DNA from: Megalonaias nervosa
Taxonomy: Eukaryota; Mollusca; Bivalvia; Unionida; Unionidae
Assembly: GCA_016617855.1 (NCBI GenBank)
Contig: JAECUM010093660.1
Coordinates: 23,149 to 87,148 of the forward strand
Length of the DNA: 64,000 nt
Direction of reading: 5' to 3'
Shown here: positions 59,954 through 64,000 of the stretch, one piece after another
How positions within the stretch are numbered: position 1 is the stretch's first letter
Layout: each line of letters starts with the position of its first letter
Program-made: the position numbers and the translations under genes
Notes under the pieces: generated by a model
What the model was told of the DNA's origin: nothing
What the model saw: only the letters and a program-made list of their open reading frames with translations
The model's database searches: none

Positions 59954-60460
59954 ATGGAAGACACTTATCCCTCATTGAACAGTAGAGAATCTTTGGAAAT
60001 GGAATGGGAGGATAGCGTGAGAACAGAACCCCAAGACCAAGACAAAGAGGACGAGGTAGTGGTCAAGTCCAGATGGCCAGAACAAGAACAACATTTATTG
60101 TCCTGTTTTGCCAAACACCTGGCGAATAAAATTACGGAATTGAGTAACAAATATTGTTATGGATGTCAAAACGATCATCCCAGTCAAATTCAACACGATA
60201 AATGTATGATGATGAGTCAAGAAGAAAAATTGGACGAGTATCTGGACGATGTTTGGAGTCTCATCTCAGAAGAAGCAGTGTTGCATGAGTAGTATAAGGG
60301 CTTGCGTGATCATTCCTGCCCACCATTGTCTACTCTAGAGATCTATCGCATCGAATCTCTCTTAGCCCTGAGTGCGGAGACGAAGCGAAGAAACGGCTAC
60401 TTGACAGAGCGTTTCAAACAAAAAGTCAGAATTGAATTGATGACTTATCATTACCTGTGA
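59954..60460 (+). pseudogene. Conserved small ORF with Cys/His motif and an in-frame TAG
   Basis: The frame starts six bases after the capsid stop. An in-frame TAG lies at 60290-60292 (codon 113); the same frame stays open to TGA at 60458-60460, giving 169 codons in all. The first part is acidic, then KYCYGCQNDHPSQIQHDKCM, a Cys/His-rich segment that could bind a metal and is known from unnamed ORFs beside the capsid gene in related elements. The part after the TAG is helical and basic (RRNGYLTERFKQKVRIEL). The TAG may be a nonsense mutation or a read-through site. Confidence 0.6.
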
Positions 60461-60483
60461 AAAAAAAACCAACAAAACAAAAA

Positions 60484-61051
60484 ATGGATACCTGGGATCT
60501 TTATTACCTTTTGAACAATAGTTCGTATACTGCTTCTTGGAATCCTGTCGTGTGCGCTAAAGATGAACTACCTCATCGCAAACCTCAAGACCATCAAGCC
60601 TATGTCATCAACACGGACGAAAGTCATCTCCCAGGAACTCACTGGGTCGCCGTCTGCTTTCCTCAAGAGGGTTGTGTGGAGTATTTTGATTGGTATGGAT
60701 TACCCCCTTTGGAAGACGAAATCATTGACTTTATGAGAAGAAATACTCAGATGACACGATACAATAATGTGAAATTACAAGGCACAGATTCGATGGTGTT
60801 TGGACAATAATGTGTGTATTTTCTTCATCAACGCAGTCTTTGGATATCCTTTAGAACATTTAGTGACTTATTTTGATAGTAACTCTTCTAGAAACGATGA
60901 GAAAGTAGATCGATGGTTTTGTGACCATTATGGCTATCTTTTGTCTTTAGCTAGGAAACGTAATTTACATCAATGGCCTAATGACTTCCATCAATGGAAA
61001 TCTCACATGATTTCACAACGTTTTCAACCTTGTCAAAAATCATTTGTTTGA
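60484..61051 (+). pseudogene. Adenain-like cysteine protease (broken at the active site)
   Basis: The frame from ATG 60484 holds VVCAKDELP, YVINTDESHLPGTHWVAVCF and EYFDWYGLPP, the His and Asp/Glu segments of an adenovirus-type C5 (C48-like) maturation protease, with LQGTDS before the nucleophile. It ends at a TAA (60808-60810) exactly where the Cys segment is expected. The rest, VCIFFINAVFGYPLEHLV, is in another frame to 61051. Total length of about 190 codons is normal for adenain-like enzymes. The role in the family is capsid maturation. An AATAAA follows. Confidence 0.85.
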
Positions 61052-61094
61052 TGTCATTGTTACTTGTTAATTGTTAGTAGTTGATTGTTGGTTG

Positions 61095-61100
61095 AATAAA
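61095..61100 (+). terminator. Polyadenylation signal of the virion block
   Basis: AATAAA 44 bp after the protease stop. It is the only canonical signal near the end of the block, which has no histone-type stem-loop. Confidence 0.6.
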
Positions 61101-61268
61101 AAATGTTGTGTTTTGAAAAAAATGTCTGTCGTTTGTTTTCAAAAAAAGACTGTGAATATATGCTCTTTGACTTTCTCTCTATCCCTCACCATGACATTCG
61201 CTATCATAACGTTCCAACTCAACAAAAACCAAGTAAGGATGTTTTCTATCGCGTCCGCGTTTGAACCA

Positions 61269-61275
61269 TATAAAG
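61269..61275 (+). promoter_or_regulatory. TATA box of accessory gene 61.3
   Basis: TATAAAG, 52 bp from the ATG at 61321. Upstream, GTTTTCTATCGCGTCCGCGT resembles the 45-bp unit of the inverted repeats and of the 62.8-kb array. Confidence 0.7.
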
Positions 61276-61320
61276 CGGGTTGGTCTCCAGTCTGACCATC
61301 CACTGTTGACTCATCAACCT

Positions 61321-61694
61321 ATGAAGATGCCTTCCAGACTAGCCAAGCTGAACGAAGCTTAAGTCAATTTACATCGTGTCAGGCTAAACCTGACACCGAA
61401 GCCTGAAGAGATAGAGAATGTCAGGATGTTATCAATAGCCCAAGACCTGATAGAAGAGGTCTTCAGAGAGGAAATCAAGAAAGAAAAAAAGAATGGACAG
61501 AGAAGTACAGACTTCAGAAGCAGAGAGAACAGCAACAACAACAGCAGCAGCAGCAACAGCAGCAGCAAGAACCAGACATAGGTTTTGTGGACTGCCGTGT
61601 GGACACCAAAGAGTTCTCCTTCTCTTTTCGCAGAAGCAGACCGTATCGTATAGGAAAGCCTGCCGCCAGACAGGGGCGCAATCATAGACAGTAA
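61321..61694 (+). pseudogene. Accessory gene 61.3, Gln-rich basic protein (broken)
   Basis: The start frame has an in-frame TAA at 61360-61362, then continues with LTPKPEEIENVRMLSIAQDL and IEEVFREEIKKEKK. The frame changes in an A-rich run (61484-61490). The rest is a helix with a poly-Gln run, then IGFVDCRVDTKEF and a basic tail RRSRPYRIGKPAARQGRNHR, ending at 61692-61694. A histone-type 3' end follows 38 nt later. It is a diverged relative of the genes at 62.0 and 63.5 kb by layout: short amphipathic helices, a charged or Gln-rich middle, a basic end. Confidence 0.6.
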
Positions 61695-61732
61695 AAAAAA
61701 AAGATTGCCATCACTCCCCGTCAACAAAAAAC

Positions 61733-61769
61733 AGCTCTTTTCAGGGCTACCCCAATACTCTCGAAAAGA
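61733..61769 (+). terminator. Histone-type 3' end B
   Basis: AGCTCTTTTCAGGGCT (61733-61748) forms six pairs (one T-G) with a TTTC loop, followed by ACCC. GAAAAGA begins 14 nt later (61763-61769) and TTGCC is at 61783-61787. Confidence 0.86.
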
Positions 61770-61989
61770 CATACTAATTCAATTGCCAAAACAAATCTGT
61801 GTGTTTGTATGTTTAAAAAAAATAGAAGTGTGTCTATAAGCACTTCGTTTCTCTGTCTTGTCAGATAATATATGTCTGTGTTTGTAAGTAAAAAAGGCAA
61901 CGTAAGTGTTTCTTTTAGGACCGCGCGTTTGATGTGATGGTAAGTTTTGGTGTCAGAGAATGTTTTCCTTCACGTCCGTGCTCCAGAGA

Positions 61990-61996
61990 TATAAAG
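61990..61996 (+). promoter_or_regulatory. TATA box of accessory gene 62.0
   Basis: TATAAAG in a context alignable with that of gene 61.3 (both have GTYTTCCTTCRCGTCCGYG-like sequence just upstream and CTGGCTACCCATCGTTGAC-like sequence after). Confidence 0.7.
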
Positions 61997-62039
61997 CCAA
62001 GCGCGAGTCAGTCTGGCTACCCATCGTTGACCTGTTAAC

Positions 62040-62602
62040 TTGGAAGAAGATGAGTATCAAATAGCCAAATTGTTGGAGGTGCAAATGCACCTGGAGTATG
62101 CCAGGCGCCTCCTGGATGAGCTGGCTATGGAGGCCATTGCAGAAGCAGCCCAGTTGGAAGAAGAGGAGGAAAATCAAAAGAAAGAAGAGGAGAAGGAAAA
62201 TAAGCGAGGGATCCTGCCTCACCTCATACTAAGACCTCTTTGTGAGGTCAATCCTGAGGTGAGGACACCAATGTCTCCACAACCACCACTTCCACAACAA
62301 AGACAGCCACAGTCTCTGTCACCAGCACCAAGAACTGCTGTCCCCAGAGAGAAACCTGGGAGAAGGAGGCATGGGAGAAATTGGAAAGATAGAGGCAAGA
62401 GTGGGAGCCTTGGCGTCAGCAAAATCATCCCAGGGTGTGGAATAGAAGGAGAGAACAAGTGTTCATTATCCCTCAAACTGAGGAGTGGGATAGTGAAGCC
62501 AGTCAACCTCCCTCTGAGCTCCCAACCACACGGATAAATTGGAAGCAGGACTGGAGCCGGCGATGCGTGTGTGGTGCCCGCCCTGGGAGATGTCATCATT
62601 AA
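62040..62602 (+). pseudogene. Accessory gene 62.0, paralogue with lost start codon
   Basis: By alignment to gene 61.3 the ATG position reads TTG here (62040). The frame then gives YQIAKLLEVQMHLEYARRLL and a Glu-rich helix, then a Pro/Gln-rich part, stopping at 62537. An alternative frame, open from about 62395, continues to TAA 62600-62602 with WEPWRQQ, WNRRREQVFIIPQTEEWDSE and a Cys/Arg-rich end. The second stop is favoured because it lies 28 nt from the stem-loop, like the other family members. The 61.3 and 62.0 units, promoter to stem-loop, look like a tandem duplication. Confidence 0.55.
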
Positions 62603-62630
62603 CCAGGTGCATTTGGAGTTCTAAAAAAAC

Positions 62631-62666
62631 AGCCCTTCTCAGGGCTAACCAGATCTCTAGAAAAGA
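62631..62666 (+). terminator. Histone-type 3' end C
   Basis: AGCCCTTCTCAGGGCT (62631-62646) makes six perfect Watson-Crick pairs around a TCTC loop and is followed by AACCA. GAAAAGA begins 13 nt later (62660-62666), and TTGCC is at 62680-62684. Confidence 0.88.
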
Positions 62667-62735
62667 GAGACTATTCAATTTGCCAATTTGTGTGAATGTG
62701 AAGTAGTGTGACTATAAACACTCGCTTCTTTACTG

Positions 62736-62736
<1 letters not shown>

Positions 62737-62788
<52 letters not shown>
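62737..62788. repeat. (TG)n microsatellite
   Basis: A perfect TG run of about 52 bp leading into the 45-bp array. Confidence 0.95.
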
Positions 62789-62790
<2 letters not shown>

Positions 62791-63360
62791 TGCGTTCGCA
62801 TTCGTTTATGAGGACAGTATAGTGTGTATATTTTATGCATTCTCGTCCGTTTGTGTGGATAGTATATATGTGTGTTTTATGCATTCTCGTTCGTTGGTGT
62901 GGATAGTGTATATGGTGTGTTTTATGCTTTCTCATTCGTTTGTGAGGATAGTAAATATGGTGTGTTTTATGCATCCTCGTTCGTTTGTGTGGATAGTATA
63001 CATGGTGTGTTTTATGCTTTCTCATTCGTTTGTGAGGATAGTAAATATGGCGTGTTTTATGTTTTCGCGTTCGTTTGTGAGGATAGTAAATATGGTGTGT
63101 TTTATGCATTCTCGTCCGTTGATGTGGATAGTAAATATGGTGTGTTTTATGCTTTCTCGTACGTTTGTGAGGATAGTAAATATGGTGTGTTTCATGCTTT
63201 CTCGTACGTTTGTGAGGATAGTAAATACGGTGTGCTTTATGCATGCTCGTTCGTTTACGTGGATAGCATATATGTGTGTTTTATGCATTCTCGTCCGTTT
63301 GTATGGATAGTAGGTATGGTGTGTTTTATGCATTTTCGTTCGTTTATGATAGTATATAAT
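62789..63360 (+). repeat. 45-bp tandem array related to the inverted repeats, 12-13 units
   Basis: TTTTATGCATTCTCGTTCGT or a variant begins at 62831, 62875, 62920, 62965, 63010, 63055, 63100, 63145, 63190, 63235, 63279 and 63324 (steps of 44 or 45 bp), with a partial unit before. The unit matches the left inverted repeat in the same orientation. The open frames through it on both strands (for example a His/Tyr-rich one at 62675-63244) exist only because 45 is divisible by three. Confidence 0.92.
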
Positions 63361-63388
63361 ACGTGAAGTGAGTGTAAGGGACCGGGGC

Positions 63389-63474
63389 TATAACCAGTCG
63401 CAAAAGCACACGAGTGCATAGGCGACATAAATCCTTCAGTAGTAGTATTCGCGCCATTCTACACAGAATACAAC
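63389..63474 (+). promoter_or_regulatory. Probable promoter and 5' UTR of accessory gene 63.5
   Basis: GCTATAACC at about 63388-63396 is a weaker TATA-like box, 86 bp before the ATG. It lies directly after the 45-bp array. Confidence 0.4.
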
Positions 63475-63864
63475 ATGGACAGCAACATGCAGAGAATGAT
63501 TAGATTGCAGGAGGTGGTGGACACGTTAGGAATGGTGGAGGAAATGCTAGTCCGAATGCAGTTTGGGGCTTATAGTCCCCATAGACTAAGCATGGAAATT
63601 AACAATTTAAAGAGATGTAAGGACATATTAAATGAAATGATTAGGATTGAAAAAAACGAAAAGGAAGATATAGAAGACAAAAGGAGAATTAGGGAGTGGA
63701 ATGAAAAGATAGAAAAGGAAGAAGAAAATGAAAAAAAGGAAGGAGGAGAAAGAGAAGGAGAAGGAAAAAAGGAGGAGGAGGAAAAGAATCAGAAGACAAA
63801 AAGTGGAGGTCAAAAAAGTGTAGGACAGAAAACAAGAAGTTGGTGGAGGAAAAGAAGAACTTAG
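63475..63864 (+). CDS. Accessory charged coiled-coil protein (intact)
   Basis: 129 residues, intact. The N-terminal half is amphipathic helices (MIRLQEVVDTLGMVEEMLVR, LKRCKDILNEMIRI). The second half is a Glu/Lys-rich helix with Gly, and the C-terminus is basic and Trp-containing (QKTRSWWRKRRT). The layout matches accessory genes 61.3 and 62.0. A histone-type 3' end follows 24 nt after the stop. No known family. Its AT-rich, Glu/Lys-biased codons differ from those of the virion block. Confidence 0.75.
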   Translation: MDSNMQRMIRLQEVVDTLGMVEEMLVRMQFGAYSPHRLSMEINNLKRCKDILNEMIRIEKNEKEDIEDKRRIREWNEKIEKEEENEKKEGGEREGEGKKEEEEKNQKTKSGGQKSVGQKTRSWWRKRRT

Positions 63865-63888
63865 AAGAAGACAAAGAAGAAATCCAAA

Positions 63889-63926
63889 GGCCCTTCTCAG
63901 GACCACTTTCATATTCCTCGAAAAGA
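63889..63926 (+). terminator. Histone-type 3' end D
   Basis: GGCCCTTCTCAGGACC (63889-63904) forms five pairs with one C-A mismatch around a TCTC loop, preceded by AAA and followed by ACTTTC. GAAAAGA begins 15 nt later (63920-63926) and TTGCC is at 63940-63944, just inside the right inverted repeat. Confidence 0.82.
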
Positions 63927-63954
63927 TATTGATTCTTTCTTGCCTAAAAAAATT

Positions 63955-63997
63955 TAAAACATACTATACTATCCACTGACACGAACGCGAATGCATA
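63955..63997 (-). repeat. Right inverted repeat of the element
   Basis: 43 of 43 bases match the reverse complement of 52211-52253. The window stops three bases later, so its full length and the target duplication cannot be seen. Confidence 0.9.
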
Positions 63998-64000
63998 AAG

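Larger units (their letters stand above)
52211..64000 (+). mobile_element. Polinton/adintovirus-like endogenous element (decayed)
   Basis: An element of at least 11.8 kb between perfect 43-bp inverted repeats. It carries decayed homologues of the adenovirus-like virion set: pX-like, integrase, penton-like, pVI-like, major capsid and adenain-type protease. That combination is known from Polintons/Mavericks and the related adintoviruses. The virion block runs 54.85-61.06 kb on the plus strand. Accessory genes flank it, all with histone-type 3' ends. B-family DNA polymerase and packaging ATPase are not found. Base composition is less AT-rich and CpG is more frequent than in the host introns. The right edge lies at or beyond the window end. 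Confidence 0.85.

Noticed and set aside
61359..61772. 137-codon Leu-rich minus-strand ORF
   Set aside because: It is the antisense of the Gln-codon repeat of accessory gene 61.3.
62675..63244. A 189-codon His/Tyr/Lys-rich ORF on the minus strand, and 200- and 164-codon ORFs on the plus strand
   Set aside because: All are translations of the 45-bp tandem array. The period is divisible by three, so any frame without a stop in one unit stays open throughout.
63628..63912. 94-codon Ser/Phe/Leu-rich minus-strand ORF
   Set aside because: It is the antisense of the Glu/Lys-rich accessory gene at 63475-63864.
52417..63926. The stem-loops mark genuine host histone genes
   Set aside because: None of the upstream ORFs resembles H1, H2A, H2B, H3 or H4, and all five sites lie inside the element bounded by inverted repeats.

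Overview
This is nuclear DNA from an animal, most likely a mollusc or another lophotrochozoan. The evidence is GT-AG introns of several kilobases, AT-rich introns, tRNA-derived SINEs, DIRS-like, LINE, hAT-like and pogo-like transposons, and many microsatellites. The mollusc assignment rests on recognising the SINE styles and is an inference, not proof. There are no bacterial features.

Two objects dominate. (1) Positions 18-51439, minus strand, hold the first twelve coding exons of RTTN (rotatin), a centriole and cilium protein. Every exon joins the next in phase. Together they encode about 637 residues, roughly the first 29% of a protein that is about 2,200 residues long in vertebrates. The gene continues past the left edge. 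Its introns carry two DIRS-like tyrosine-recombinase elements (about 320-4582 and 10820-14970), further DIRS-like relics (33.3-37.9 kb), five SINE copies, a LINE fragment (21.7-22.9 kb), a hAT-type MITE with a perfect 8-bp target duplication (16478-16613), two pogo-like elements and several tandem arrays.

(2) Positions 52211-64000 hold a Polinton/adintovirus-like endogenous element. It lies between 43-bp inverted repeats that match perfectly (52211-52253 and 63955-63997). A plus-strand block (54.85-61.06 kb) carries remnants of a pX-like core protein, an integrase with a chromodomain, a small membrane protein, a penton-like protein, a pVI-like protein, a double-jelly-roll major capsid protein and an adenain-like protease. 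Most of these are broken by frameshifts or stops, and the block ends in an AATAAA signal. I found no B-family DNA polymerase and no packaging ATPase between the inverted repeats.

The main finding is on the flanks of that element. Five accessory genes (one minus strand near 52.5 kb; plus strand at 54.05, 61.3, 62.0 and 63.5 kb) each end, 24-38 nt after the stop codon, in a histone-type mRNA 3' end: a 6-bp stem with a TYTC loop, then GAAAAGA 13-15 nt downstream, then a TTGCC box. No histone gene is present. Four of the five have a clear TATA box and the fifth a weaker one; two lie in a divergent CCAAT/CRE/TATA promoter. This suggests that the accessory genes use the host's replication-dependent histone 3'-processing machinery, while the virion block uses ordinary polyadenylation. 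Two accessory ORFs (54051-54680 and 63475-63864) are intact although most virion genes are decayed. The minus-strand accessory gene is split by a 1.1-kb LINE insertion with a 13-bp target duplication.
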